Assembly (NCBI GenBank): GCA_027924025.1
Contig: AP026970.1
Location: 766,501 to 830,500, forward strand
DNA length: 64,000 bases
Reading direction: 5' to 3'
Source: Comamonadaceae bacterium OS-4
GTDB taxonomy: Bacteria > Pseudomonadota > Gammaproteobacteria > Burkholderiales > Burkholderiaceae_C
Made by a program: the position numbers and the translations under genes. The notes under the pieces are model-generated. The model had not been told where the DNA came from, made no database searches, and saw only the letters and a program-made list of their open reading frames with translations. Of this stretch, positions 1 to 8,559 are shown in pieces; position 1 is the first letter of the stretch, and each line of letters begins with the position of its first letter.

Positions 1-126
1 TTTCTCGGCATAGGCCAGCGCCACCCGGAATGCCAGCGCGCCGCCCATGAGCCACAGCACCAGTTGCGGAAGCAGCAGCCAGATCAGCAGCTGCCGCTTG
101 AGCGAGAAGCGAGCCGGGTGGCTCAC
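1..126 (-). CDS. Sensor histidine kinase, N-terminus only (partial)
   Basis: Only the first 42 codons are in the window; the gene runs off the left edge. It opens with GTG whose bases overlap the stop of the upstream response regulator (GTGA arrangement), which suggests translational coupling. The visible peptide has a short basic start (SHPARFSLKRQ) followed by a hydrophobic stretch rich in Leu, as expected for the first membrane segment of a sensor kinase. No catalytic domain is visible, so the kinase call rests on position after an OmpR-type regulator and on the membrane start. Confidence 0.6.
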   Translation of the reverse strand, partial: MSHPARFSLKRQLLIWLLLPQLVLWLMGGALAFRVALAYAEK

Positions 127-824
127 GGAGTGTCCGATTCCAGCATGTAGCCCAAGCCGCGCACGTTGCGGATGCTCAGGCCGCTGTCGTTGAGCTTGCG
201 GCGCAGGCGGTGCACATAAACCTCCAGCGCATTGGAGCCGGCGGCGCCGCCTTCTTGCGGCGCGGTTTGCCACACGGCCAGCACGTCTTCCCGGCCGACC
301 ACCTGGCCCATGTTGTTCACCAGCAGCGAGAGCAAAGACCATTCGCGGTGGGTGAGCTCCATGGCTTCTTCGCCCAGCCAGCCCAGAGGCAGCACCGGGT
401 CGAGGCGCAGGTTTTTGCTGGTGCTGCTCTGCACTTCGAGTGAACCGCCAAAGGCGGGCAGCCGCGAGCGGCGCAGCATGGCTTGCAAGCGGGCGAGCAG
501 CTCTGCCATTTCAAAGGGTTTGGTGAGGTAGTCGTCAGCGCCGGCGTTCAGGCCTTGCACCCGGTCTTCCACGCCATCGCGCGCGGTGAGGATCAGCACT
601 GGCAGCGCAGCCAGGCGCTGGCGTATCCAGATCAGCACGGTAATGCCGTCTACCACAGGCAAGCCCAGGTCGAGCACCACGCCGTCAAAACGGGTGGATT
701 CCAGCAGGCTTTGCGCTTGGGCGCCGTCGCTGGCGCTGCTCACGCTGTGGCCAGCGTGCACCAGTTGCGCGCACAGGCCGTCGCGCAGCAATTCGTCGTC
801 TTCAACAATCAGTAAATGGGCCAT
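123..824 (-). CDS. OmpR-family response regulator (QseB/TctD-like)
   Basis: A 233-residue two-component response regulator. The receiver domain (about residues 1-115) has the acidic pair EDD at 8-10, the phosphoacceptor Asp near 52 in VVLDLGLP, and the conserved Lys in YLTKPF. The C-terminal half is a winged-helix DNA-binding domain ending in VHRLRRKL and VRGLGYML, typical of the OmpR/PhoB class. I chose the ATG giving MAHLLIVEDD; 15 upstream in-frame codons do not look like receiver sequence. The stop overlaps the start of the downstream sensor kinase, so the two form an operon. The stimulus cannot be told from the sequence; it resembles QseB/TctD-type regulators. Confidence 0.9.
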   Translation of the reverse strand: MAHLLIVEDDELLRDGLCAQLVHAGHSVSSASDGAQAQSLLESTRFDGVVLDLGLPVVDGITVLIWIRQRLAALPVLILTARDGVEDRVQGLNAGADDYLTKPFEMAELLARLQAMLRRSRLPAFGGSLEVQSSTSKNLRLDPVLPLGWLGEEAMELTHREWSLLSLLVNNMGQVVGREDVLAVWQTAPQEGGAAGSNALEVYVHRLRRKLNDSGLSIRNVRGLGYMLESDTP

Positions 825-872
825 TCCCCAAGCATACCAAGGCAGGTGGCACGCTTTGCTGCGGTGCAACCC

Positions 873-2174
873 TCAGGTGACGGTGGCAGCCTCAAGCCCT
901 GCAGCAATCGCCTCAGCGCGGGCGGTTTGGATGAATTGACCAATCTTTGGGCCGGTAGCACCCGCCGCTATTGCGCGAGCAGCTATTAAATCTGTAGCAA
1001 CTGCCAACGCCAAATCCAGTGCCTGCCCCAGCCGCTGGGCTTGGGGGTAGGGCGCATCTTGCAGGCCAAGGCGGCCTTGGGCATCGCACTGGCAGGCCAG
1101 CAATGCGGCACGAAAGCGCTCGGGTTTGCGGATAGCGTCACAGCGCTCCAAGAGGCGCAGCAGGGCGGCGGCATTGAGCGAGCCGCTGCGGTGGATGTTG
1201 CCGTGCTCGCGAGCCACTACGTCGGCCAGCTCGGCGCAGTCGTTGGGTACGCGCAGGCGTTGGCACACCGCTTTGAGCAAGCGGGCGCTGCGCTCCTCAT
1301 GGCCTATGTGGCGGGGCAGCACGTCGGCGGGCGTAGTGCCCTTGCCCAGGTCGTGGCCCAGGCAGGCAAAGCGCACCGCCAGCGGCGCACTCAGCTGAGC
1401 GGCGCGGTCTAGCACCAGCATGACGTGTACGCCAGTGTCCACCTCCGGGTGGTGCTCGGGGCTTTGGGGTACGCCCCAGACCCGGTCCAGCTCAGGCAGC
1501 AGGCGCTTCAGGGCGCCGCAGCTGCGCAGCACCTCAAACATGCGGGAGGGGCGGGTTTCCATCAGGCCCTTGGCAATCTCTTGCCACACGCGCTCGGGCA
1601 CCAGGTGGTCCACCTCGCCGTCTTCCACCATGGTTTGCATCAGGGCGGTGGTTTCGGGCGCCACGGTGAACTCGGTGAACCGCGCGGCAAAGCGGGCCAC
1701 GCGCAAGATGCGCACCGGGTCTTCGCGGAAGGCGGGGGTCACATGGCGCAGCACACGCATCTGCAGGTCGGCCTGGCCGCCAAAGGGGTCTATCAGGTCT
1801 TTGGCGTCAAAAGTGCCATTGGCGCACGTATTGTCTGCGCGAGCTGCTATGGAATTGATAGTAAGGTCGCGCCGGGCCAGGTCTTCTTCCAGCGTCACAT
1901 CCGGCGCGGCGTGCACCGAAAAGCCGCGGTAGCCGGGCGCAGTTTTGCGCTCGGTGCGGGCCAGCGCATATTCCTCTTGGGTGCGGGGGTGCAAAAACAC
2001 CGGGAAGTCTTTGCCCACGGCAATAAAGCCCGCGTCCAGCATCTGCTGCGGGCTGCTGCCCACCACCACCCAGTCGCGGTCTTTCACCTCCAGGCCCAAG
2101 AGCGCGTCGCGCACGGCACCGCCCACCAGAAAGGTGCCGGTGGCGTGGGAGATGATGGACGAGCTGGCGGGCAT
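873..2174 (-). CDS. cca: CCA-adding tRNA nucleotidyltransferase with HD domain
   Basis: Adds or repairs the 3' CCA end of tRNA. The 433-residue protein has the nucleotidyltransferase motif GGAVRDALLG (about 18-27) followed by metal-binding Asp31 and Asp33 in DRDW, then the RRDLTINSIA motif near 100-110 and an HD-type phosphohydrolase domain with GHDLGKG in the second half. This is the class II bacterial architecture of E. coli Cca. The start chosen is the ATG 68 codons inside a longer open frame; the upstream part is low-complexity read-through of the neighbouring gene. It lies 25 bp downstream of a GST gene on the same strand. Two copies of a dispersed 45-48 bp repeat sit in frame, one right after the RRDLTINSIA motif and one near the C-terminus. 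Confidence 0.93.
   Translation of the reverse strand: MPASSSIISHATGTFLVGGAVRDALLGLEVKDRDWVVVGSSPQQMLDAGFIAVGKDFPVFLHPRTQEEYALARTERKTAPGYRGFSVHAAPDVTLEEDLARRDLTINSIAARADNTCANGTFDAKDLIDPFGGQADLQMRVLRHVTPAFREDPVRILRVARFAARFTEFTVAPETTALMQTMVEDGEVDHLVPERVWQEIAKGLMETRPSRMFEVLRSCGALKRLLPELDRVWGVPQSPEHHPEVDTGVHVMLVLDRAAQLSAPLAVRFACLGHDLGKGTTPADVLPRHIGHEERSARLLKAVCQRLRVPNDCAELADVVAREHGNIHRSGSLNAAALLRLLERCDAIRKPERFRAALLACQCDAQGRLGLQDAPYPQAQRLGQALDLALAVATDLIAARAIAAGATGPKIGQFIQTARAEAIAAGLEAATVT
954..1001 (-). repeat. Dispersed GCTAY-N6-ATAGC element, copy in cca 3' part
   Basis: Read on the minus strand it has GCTAC, six bases, ATAGC-type core, GCGCA four bases later, and a GGGTGCTA tail. It lies in frame in cca (about residues 392-408). 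See the finding on the repeat family. Confidence 0.6.
1816..1862 (-). repeat. Dispersed GCTAY-N6-ATAGC element, second copy in cca
   Basis: Minus-strand core ACTAT, six bases, ATAGC, then GCGCA; the GGGCTA tail is degenerate. It lies in frame at about residues 105-120 of Cca, directly after the RRDLTINSIA motif. Confidence 0.55.
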
Positions 2175-2199
2175 GGAAGGCTCAGGCAGAGGAAGGGGC

Positions 2200-2883
2200 T
2201 CAGCGTTGCAGGCGGTAGGGTTCTTCAAAGTCCAGAAAGTCTTTCTCCGCCAGCGCGCCAGTGATCCACGCCTGCACGCCGGGCAGTGCCAGCACGCGGG
2301 ACACATAGGCACCCACCACCGGGCTGACCGGCAGGCCATAGGTTTTGAGGCGGGCGCAGACGGGCGCGAAGTATGCATCCGTCACTGAGAACTGGCCGAA
2401 CAACATGGGGCCGCCATACTGGGCCAGCAGCTCTTCCCACATGGCGCTGATGCGGGCTACGTCGGCGCGGACTGCAGGTTTGTCGCGCCAGATGAGGGCG
2501 CCGGTTTCGAGCAGGGTGGCCTCGATGTTCATCGGGCAGTTGCTGCGCAGACCGGTGAAGCCGGAGTGCATTTCGGCGCACACACTGCGGGCCCGCGCAC
2601 GGGCAGCCGTGTCGGCAGGCCAGAGTTGCAGGTTAGGAAAGCTCTCGGCCACGTATTCAGCAATCGCGAGGGTGTCCCACACCGCCAAGTCGCCATCGAC
2701 CAGCAGCGGCACTTTGCCGGTGGGGGAGAGCGGGGCGAGCGTGGTTTTGAATTGGGATTGGCTCTCGAACGAGTCAAACCGCACCATGACCTCTTCAAAA
2801 TCGATACCCGCCTGCTTCAAGAGTACCCAAGGGCGCATGGACCACGAGGAGTAGTTTTTGTTGCCGATGTAGAGCTTGATCAT
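2200..2883 (-). CDS. Glutathione S-transferase family protein
   Basis: A 227-residue cytosolic protein of the GST superfamily. The N-terminal thioredoxin-like domain opens MIKLYIGNKNYSSWSMRPW; the YSSW segment is typical of a subgroup with a catalytic Ser or Cys position near residue 11-14. It continues to TGKVPLLVDGD and DTLAIAEYVAE, the cis-Pro and glutathione-gamma-glutamyl contact region. The rest is the helical C-terminal domain. The start is the ATG directly before IKLYIG; a longer in-frame extension upstream overlaps the divergent promoter region and looks non-coding. The substrate is unknown. It is probably co-transcribed with cca, 25 bp downstream. Confidence 0.88.
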   Translation of the reverse strand: MIKLYIGNKNYSSWSMRPWVLLKQAGIDFEEVMVRFDSFESQSQFKTTLAPLSPTGKVPLLVDGDLAVWDTLAIAEYVAESFPNLQLWPADTAARARARSVCAEMHSGFTGLRSNCPMNIEATLLETGALIWRDKPAVRADVARISAMWEELLAQYGGPMLFGQFSVTDAYFAPVCARLKTYGLPVSPVVGAYVSRVLALPGVQAWITGALAEKDFLDFEEPYRLQR

Positions 2884-3011
2884 GCGCAATCCTTGGTCAA
2901 ATTCGCATGATAGTCGGGCCTCAAGGGGTTGGCGACTCAGAGGGGGCCGCCCTATACTGAATGCACAAGCGCAGACTTCCAAGTTTTGCCAACACCGGGA
3001 GGGAGATACCC

Positions 3012-3914
3012 ATGTCGTACCAAGCAGTTCGCCCTGACCGGCGTCATTGGCGTAACGGCCTGTGGTGGTGTGTTGCTGTGTGTGCAGGCTTGCTCTCGAG
3101 TGCTGCGGCCGCCCATACGATCCGCTTTGCACCGGAGAAAGACTACCCCCCGTTTGTGAGTGCCGGCCCTGCGGGGCATGTGCAAGGCTTGTCGGTGGAT
3201 GTGCTCGAGATCTTGCGGCCGCGCCTGGGCGGCGAGCTGCAGATGTTGCCCCCGGATAACCTGGCCAACATTCTCGATGCGGCCCGCCGCGGGGAGGTGG
3301 ACTTGATCTCTTCACTGCGCCCCACCCCCGAGCGGGCCGAGTTCTTGGCGTTTACCGAGCCTTACGTCAAAGTGCCTGCCGTCTTGGTGGTCAAACAGGG
3401 GCCGGCGGCCCCCGTTTTGGCAGACCTTGCAGGCCGTTCGGTGGCAGTGGGCAAGGGCTATGCGGTGGAAACGTTTGTGCGCACCCACTACCCCCAAATC
3501 CGCTGGGTGGCCGTGAGTGATGACATGAGCGGCTTTCAGCTCTTGATGCGCGGCGAGGTCGATGGCGTGGTGGCGGATGTGGCCAGCATCAGCGATGCCA
3601 AGCGCCACAGCGGCGTGCGGGGGGTGCAAGTCGGCGAGACATTGCCCTTTGAATATGCGCTGAGCTTCGCCTATCGCAAAGAGCTTACGGCTCTGGGCAG
3701 TGCCCTTAACACCGCCCTCCAGGACATTTCGCCTGCCACCCGCCAGGCGCTGCTGCGCCGCTGGATCGATGTGGACACCCTCACCTACGAAGACCCGCTC
3801 CACCTCTGGTTGCGCCGCGCGGCGTTGGGGTTGACGTTCCTCGGGGTGCTGCTCATGCTGGTTTGGCGCGCACGCAAACCCCTTTTGAAAGACAGGCCCC
3901 CCCGTGCAGACTGA
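3012..3914 (+). CDS. Periplasmic solute-binding (family 3-like) sensor protein with C-terminal membrane anchor
   Basis: 300 residues. A signal peptide ends in SSAAAA around residue 34, followed by an extracellular solute-binding protein family 3 fold (FAPEKDYPPFV; GEVDLISSLRPTPERAEFLAFTEPY; LMRGEVDGVVADVASI). Unlike a free ABC binding protein it has a C-terminal hydrophobic segment (about 267-289, AALGLTFLGVLLMLVW) and a short basic tail, so it should be tethered in the inner membrane with the sensor in the periplasm. ATG 3012 follows a good GGGAGGGAG ribosome site. The 3' end overlaps the next gene, a membrane diguanylate cyclase, by 11 bp, and no ABC permease is nearby. I infer a ligand-sensing partner for that cyclase. 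The ligand is unknown. Confidence 0.8.
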   Translation: MSYQAVRPDRRHWRNGLWWCVAVCAGLLSSAAAAHTIRFAPEKDYPPFVSAGPAGHVQGLSVDVLEILRPRLGGELQMLPPDNLANILDAARRGEVDLISSLRPTPERAEFLAFTEPYVKVPAVLVVKQGPAAPVLADLAGRSVAVGKGYAVETFVRTHYPQIRWVAVSDDMSGFQLLMRGEVDGVVADVASISDAKRHSGVRGVQVGETLPFEYALSFAYRKELTALGSALNTALQDISPATRQALLRRWIDVDTLTYEDPLHLWLRRAALGLTFLGVLLMLVWRARKPLLKDRPPRAD

Positions 3915-5778
3915 CGCGCTCCGGGCGGACAACGCCGTTTCAACCAGCCTGTTGGCTCCGCGTGACCGCACCTCCGGGTGGCTGTGGCAGTGGGCCTTGC
4001 TCGTGGGTGCGGTGGCGTGTGTGTCGCTGGCGATCTCCGATCCGCGCCCGGGGCAGGTGATGGTGTGGTTCGCCAATGCCTTTGGTGTTGTCGCCCTGAT
4101 GCGCTTGCCCAAAAGGCAGTGGCCGGCGTTTCTTGTGCTGGTGGCGCTGGTCTTGTGGGCGGTGCATGGCGGCTTTACGCTGGTGTCGCCAAATGTGGCT
4201 GTCAGTCAGGCCGGTGGCTTGCATACGGCTTGGGTGGCTTTTGTCGACGTACCGGGCTACTTGTTGGGCATGGTGCTCGCCGCCCTGTGGCTGGAGCGCT
4301 TGCCTGCGCTGGAGCAGGCTGGCGAGAGCCCTACGGTTCAAGCGCAAGTCTTGCTGCGCGGAGCGCTGTTGCCCGCCATGGCGTCTGCACCGCTGGGCGG
4401 GCTGGCGGGTGTGTTGGCCTTGCGGGGCGATTGGTCGAATATGGCCCTGAACTGGTTGGTGGGCGGCACCATTGGCTCGGTGGCGATGCTGCCGCTGGTG
4501 TTGCTGCTGGCGACCCGGGGTGTGCGCAGTGCGGCCCGCGGTTGGTTTCAGCCGGTTCATGTGGGGATGGCGCTGATCAGCCTGTCTGTGGTGTTGTGGT
4601 CGGCCACCAGTTTGCCCAAACCCTTTGTGGTGATGTTGGCGCCTATGGTGTGGGTAGCGGTGCGCAGCACGTTGCTCAACAGCCTGGTGGTTAATGGCCT
4701 GATCGCGCTGGCCATGGCCGCCTTGATACGGGTGGGCGTTTTGCTGCCACCCCCATCGTCTATCTGGTGGGGTGATGCGGTGTACTACATCTCGGTATTG
4801 GCCACCCTGTTGCCTGGCTTGTTTTTGGCCGTGTTGTCCGAAGGGCAGCGCCGCATGACCCAAGCGTTGGCGGACCGCGAGGCCCGGGCACTGAACCTTT
4901 ACCGCGCGACACCGGCCATGTTGCACTCGATCGATGGCAGCGGGTGCATCGTGCAGGTCAACCAGCTGTGGCTCGACACGCTGGGCTACCAAGAGGCCGA
5001 TGTGCTGGGGCGGCATATTGCGGACTTCATGACCTCCGGGTCCGCCCGCTATGCGCGCGATGTGGTGATTCCGCAGGCGTTGCATGACGGCCGCTGTAAC
5101 AACGTGGAATACCAGTTTCTTACCCGGGACGGCGCGGTGCGCGATGTCTTGCTGTCGGCAGTGTGGGAGTTCGATGCAGACAACAGGCCTGAGCGCAGCC
5201 TTGCAGTACTGCAGGATGTGACCGAGAAAAAGCGCTTGCAGGCCCGCAGCCACTTTGCCGAGCACGATGCCCTGACCGGCCTGCCCAACCGTGTGCTGTT
5301 GCACGATCGCTTGAAAATGCTGTGTGCCCACCACGACCGCCACAACGGCTTGTTTGCGGTCGGCTTTCTGGACCTTGACCATTTCAAAGAAGTCAACGAC
5401 ATGTATGGCCACGACGCCGGCGACGCTCTGCTGCAAGCCGTGGCCCGCAGGTTACAGGGTGTGTTGCGGGCGGAAGATACCGTGTCCCGCCTCGGGGGCG
5501 ACGAGTTTGTGATGCTGCTGGGTGGCCTGTCTCACCGCGGCGAGCTCGCGGCCTTGGTGGCCAAAATCATGGCGACATTTGCGGAGCCCTGCCATTTGGG
5601 CCCGGGGCCCGATGGGCCCGATGGGCCTGTGGTTCAGGTGGCTGCGAGCCTTGGCGTAGCCGTTTACCCGGGGGATGGCACAGACCCGCAAACCTTGTTG
5701 CTGCATGCGGATCAGGCGATGTACGAGGCCAAGCGCAGCGGCCGCAACCGCTGCGCCTTTTACCGCCGGCCGGCTTAA
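3904..5778 (+). CDS. Diguanylate cyclase with MASE1-like membrane domain, PAS and GGDEF
   Basis: A 624-residue membrane enzyme predicted to make cyclic di-GMP from GTP. The N-terminal 300 residues hold about eight hydrophobic segments resembling MASE1, followed by a PAS domain (about 335-450, MLHSIDGSGCIVQVNQLWLDTLGY) and a GGDEF domain. The active-site GGDEF is intact at 531-535 and the inhibitory I-site RAED lies at 522-525, five residues upstream, so product feedback inhibition is expected. There is no EAL domain. A Gly/Pro/Asp-rich insert (GPGPDGPDGP) sits inside the cyclase domain. The start is GTG 3904, inside the end of the binding-protein gene, which points to coupled translation. The stop shares bases with the convergent lytic transglycosylase stop. 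Confidence 0.88.
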   Translation: MQTDALRADNAVSTSLLAPRDRTSGWLWQWALLVGAVACVSLAISDPRPGQVMVWFANAFGVVALMRLPKRQWPAFLVLVALVLWAVHGGFTLVSPNVAVSQAGGLHTAWVAFVDVPGYLLGMVLAALWLERLPALEQAGESPTVQAQVLLRGALLPAMASAPLGGLAGVLALRGDWSNMALNWLVGGTIGSVAMLPLVLLLATRGVRSAARGWFQPVHVGMALISLSVVLWSATSLPKPFVVMLAPMVWVAVRSTLLNSLVVNGLIALAMAALIRVGVLLPPPSSIWWGDAVYYISVLATLLPGLFLAVLSEGQRRMTQALADREARALNLYRATPAMLHSIDGSGCIVQVNQLWLDTLGYQEADVLGRHIADFMTSGSARYARDVVIPQALHDGRCNNVEYQFLTRDGAVRDVLLSAVWEFDADNRPERSLAVLQDVTEKKRLQARSHFAEHDALTGLPNRVLLHDRLKMLCAHHDRHNGLFAVGFLDLDHFKEVNDMYGHDAGDALLQAVARRLQGVLRAEDTVSRLGGDEFVMLLGGLSHRGELAALVAKIMATFAEPCHLGPGPDGPDGPVVQVAASLGVAVYPGDGTDPQTLLLHADQAMYEAKRSGRNRCAFYRRPA

Positions 5779-7775
5779 GGCAGGTCGAGGCCCGCCTCGG
5801 CAGTGCTCGCGTCGCGCGGGCCCACCACACCCAGCCGCGCTTTCAGCGACTGGGGTTGCCCGGTGATCAGCGCGGAGTACAGCGTGGTGTTGGCCAAGAC
5901 TTTTTTCACGTAGTCGCGGGTCTCGGTAAACGGCACGTTTTCCGCCCAGATAGCAGCCTCCCATGTGGGGCCACCGGCTTGCCCGCGCCAAATACGCGGC
6001 CGTCCGGGGCCCGCGTTGTAGGCGGCGGCTGCCATGGGCATGGAGCCGTTGAAGCTGTCCAGCACCAGCTTGAGGTAGCCGGTGCCGATGGCGATGTTGG
6101 TGTCCCGCTCGGTGATCTGGTGGGCTTGGAAGTCGTTAAGTCCGATTTTTTTGGCCGTCCATTTGGCAGTCGCAGGCATGACTTGCATCAGGCCAGCCGC
6201 GCCTACGACCGACTTGGCATCGGTGATAAAGCGGCTTTCCTGGCGGATCAGCCCGTACACATAGGCCGGATCGAGCCCGATCAGCTGTGCGCGCGCCACT
6301 ACCGCCGACTTGTGGGGCATGGGGTAGCGCTGGTCCATGTCGACCATGCCTTTGGTGCGTTCGCTGGTGTTGATGCAGCGGTCCCAGACTTCGGCTTTGC
6401 AGGCCAGGTCCGCAGCCGCCAGCAGGGAGCGGTCATCCAGCCCGCCGCGGTTGTGCAGGTTGGTGGTGTAGTTCCACTCCCGCACCCCATCGCTGCGCAG
6501 GCCGATGTTGATGGCGTGCAGTGCACGCGCCAGGCCGGGGTTCTTTTTGGCCTGGTCTTTTTCTTCCGCGGTGAGCGGGGCTGGCTTGGGCGGCGTCACG
6601 ATTTTCTGGCCCAGCTCTTCAAGGGCCAGCATTTCGTAAAAGCCCTTGGTGCCGGCAATCGACTCCAGCAGCGCCTGGCTTTCCATCTTGGCGGACTCCA
6701 CATTGCTGCGGCGGGCCAGCGCACGGGCGCGCCAGTAGACCCAGGTCGGGTCGTTGCGCAAGGCCTCGGGCATGGCGGTGATGGCGTCTGCCACCTGGTT
6801 CCAGCGCCCGGCGCGCAGGGCCGCGCGGGCAGCCCAGGCAAGGTGGTCCTCATGCATCTGGCTGAGTTGGCCTTTGGCGAAGTAGTTGGCGGCGTTGTCC
6901 GAGAGCTTTTGCGCCGCCCGTTTGCCGATCACACCCCAGATCCAGCTGCGCTCTTCTTGGGTCAACTGCGCCTTCCAGCGGAGCTTGTCGACTTCCTCGG
7001 CCGCTTCTTGCGGGTCTTGATAGGCCAGGCGAATGATGGCCAATGACACAAATTCCCGGGTCTGCGGCCGCAGCGCAGTGACCTTGTCATTCAGGTATTT
7101 GGCCGGGGTGTTGTAGATGGTGTTGATGGTTTTGACATAGTCTGTATCCAAGGCGCCGGCGGCTTGGGTTGCGACCCGCAGGCGGTCGTTTTCCATACCG
7201 AGACGCGCCCGGACCCAGACGCTGTAGGCGCTGATTTTTTTGTCTTTGACCAGCTGGGTGGCAAGGCTGCCGCAGGCGTCGTCGGCCTCTTTCAGGCCCC
7301 ACCACACTGACTCCAGGGCGGCCGTTACGTCGGCTCCTCGCGTGCTGTAGTCCGCCCATAGGGCATAGCAGCGCACGGATCGGTCGTCGCTCATGCGGTA
7401 GAGCGGGTATTCGCGGCTGAAGGTATCCCAATCACGGGCACGGCCTAGCTGCAGCAGCCACTCCGCGCGCAAGCGGTCTTCCTGGTAAGTGCCGTTGTAG
7501 CGATTCAAGAAATCCTGGATTTCTGACTTGCTGGCATCGTCCAGCCGGGCGGACAGCTCCCAATAGGCTGCCCAAGGCTCCAGAATGTGGCCGCGCAGCC
7601 CCGGCAGCGCTGCGGCAAGGCGTTTGCGGTCGCGGTTTTTATAGGCCTGTGACAGGTCCAGAATCGTCTCGTCCAGGCGGCTAAGGTCGCGCCCTTGGGC
7701 GTATGCTGAGGGGGTAGTGGTGGACATCAGGGCGCCGCAAAGGGCGAGTGATGTCAGAATGGCTGAAAACTGCAT
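5775..7775 (-). CDS. slt: Soluble lytic murein transglycosylase (Slt70-like)
   Basis: A 666-residue periplasmic enzyme that cleaves peptidoglycan glycan strands, forming 1,6-anhydromuramyl ends. A signal peptide (MQFSAILTSLALCGALM, cleavage near SAYA-QG) precedes a long alpha-superhelical U/L domain. The C-terminal lysozyme-like domain has the catalytic Glu near residue 512 in YGLIRQESRF, the GLMQVMP motif and AAYNAGPGR. The domain order and length match E. coli Slt70. I chose the ATG that gives the signal peptide; the in-frame extension upstream would run through the neighbouring gene's start. The start is divergent from and only 9 bp away from that of the formyl-THF cyclo-ligase gene. Confidence 0.92.
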   Translation of the reverse strand: MQFSAILTSLALCGALMSTTTPSAYAQGRDLSRLDETILDLSQAYKNRDRKRLAAALPGLRGHILEPWAAYWELSARLDDASKSEIQDFLNRYNGTYQEDRLRAEWLLQLGRARDWDTFSREYPLYRMSDDRSVRCYALWADYSTRGADVTAALESVWWGLKEADDACGSLATQLVKDKKISAYSVWVRARLGMENDRLRVATQAAGALDTDYVKTINTIYNTPAKYLNDKVTALRPQTREFVSLAIIRLAYQDPQEAAEEVDKLRWKAQLTQEERSWIWGVIGKRAAQKLSDNAANYFAKGQLSQMHEDHLAWAARAALRAGRWNQVADAITAMPEALRNDPTWVYWRARALARRSNVESAKMESQALLESIAGTKGFYEMLALEELGQKIVTPPKPAPLTAEEKDQAKKNPGLARALHAINIGLRSDGVREWNYTTNLHNRGGLDDRSLLAAADLACKAEVWDRCINTSERTKGMVDMDQRYPMPHKSAVVARAQLIGLDPAYVYGLIRQESRFITDAKSVVGAAGLMQVMPATAKWTAKKIGLNDFQAHQITERDTNIAIGTGYLKLVLDSFNGSMPMAAAAYNAGPGRPRIWRGQAGGPTWEAAIWAENVPFTETRDYVKKVLANTTLYSALITGQPQSLKARLGVVGPRDASTAEAGLDLP

Positions 7776-7784
7776 GTGGGGATT

Positions 7785-8384
7785 ATGGACAACTCGGACG
7801 ACAGCAAAGCTGCACAAAAGAAAGCCCTTCGCAAGGCGCTATTGGATCAACGTCTGGCCATGCCGGATCGTCTACAGCGCGCCGATTCATTGCAGCGTGT
7901 GATGCGCATCTGGCTGGTGGGCCGGCCGGATGCGGTCATCGGCGCCTATTGGCCCATCAAGGGCGAGTTCGATCCCTTGCCTGCCTTGCACCGCTGGAAA
8001 GAGGATGGCGAGCTGATTGACCAACCCCAGCCGCGCCGCATCGGTTTGCCGGTGGTGAACCGGGAACACAAAACCATGACCTTTCATGCGTGGTACCCCG
8101 GCTGCCCGATGGAAGAGGATGCGTATGGGATCCCGAAGCCCAAAGACACCGAGCTGATCGTGCCTACCCTGCTGTTTGTGCCCTGTGTTGGCTACGGGCC
8201 CGGTGGCTACCGCCTGGGTTATGGCGGTGGCTTTTATGACCGCATGCTGGCGAGCTTGAGCCCGCGCCCCTTTACCGTGGGCCTAGGGTTTGGCACAGGG
8301 TTTGTGGATGACTTTGAGCCAGAGCCCCATGACATGCCCCTGGATGCCATCCTGAATGACCACGGAGTTGTCTGGCCGGTGTAG
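7785..8384 (+). CDS. 5-formyltetrahydrofolate cyclo-ligase
   Basis: A 199-residue enzyme of the YgfA/MTHFS family converting 5-formyl-THF to 5,10-methenyl-THF with ATP in one-carbon metabolism. The diagnostic C-terminal motif GYGPGGYRLGYGGGFYDR is present, as is the N-terminal KALRKALLDQRL helix that binds substrate. The start is ambiguous: ATG 7785 (MDNSDDSK) has only a close GGGG upstream, while an in-frame GTG at 7776 would make the starts of this gene and slt abut. I prefer the ATG. The family is often next to slt in beta- and gammaproteobacteria. Confidence 0.9.
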   Translation: MDNSDDSKAAQKKALRKALLDQRLAMPDRLQRADSLQRVMRIWLVGRPDAVIGAYWPIKGEFDPLPALHRWKEDGELIDQPQPRRIGLPVVNREHKTMTFHAWYPGCPMEEDAYGIPKPKDTELIVPTLLFVPCVGYGPGGYRLGYGGGFYDRMLASLSPRPFTVGLGFGTGFVDDFEPEPHDMPLDAILNDHGVVWPV

Positions 8385-8529
8385 TTAACGCCCCTTGGCG
8401 CTTCAGTGGCGGTTTGCGCGCAAAGGTGGCCAACCCCGGCTGCATTGGCGGCTTAGCATCCAACTTGATTTGGCGGGGTACTTGTGTGTGCACCGCTGTC
8501 ACTCGCCTTAAATATTCGTAATTTATGGT

Positions 8530-8556
8530 TGGCTCTGTATTTAACTCCGCAGAGCC
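8530..8556 (+). promoter_or_regulatory. Leader hairpin just before the 5'-nucleotidase gene
   Basis: GGCTCTG and CAGAGCC form a 7-bp stem around a 13-nt loop, ending 3 nt before the ATG at 8560. There is no T-run, so it is not an intrinsic terminator. It could limit ribosome access; no function is proven. Confidence 0.4.
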
Positions 8557-8559
8557 GTC

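Noticed and set aside
3940-5436. A 498-codon open frame antisense to the diguanylate cyclase
   Set aside because: Gln/His/Arg-rich, no domain; it mirrors a well-supported gene in GC-rich DNA.
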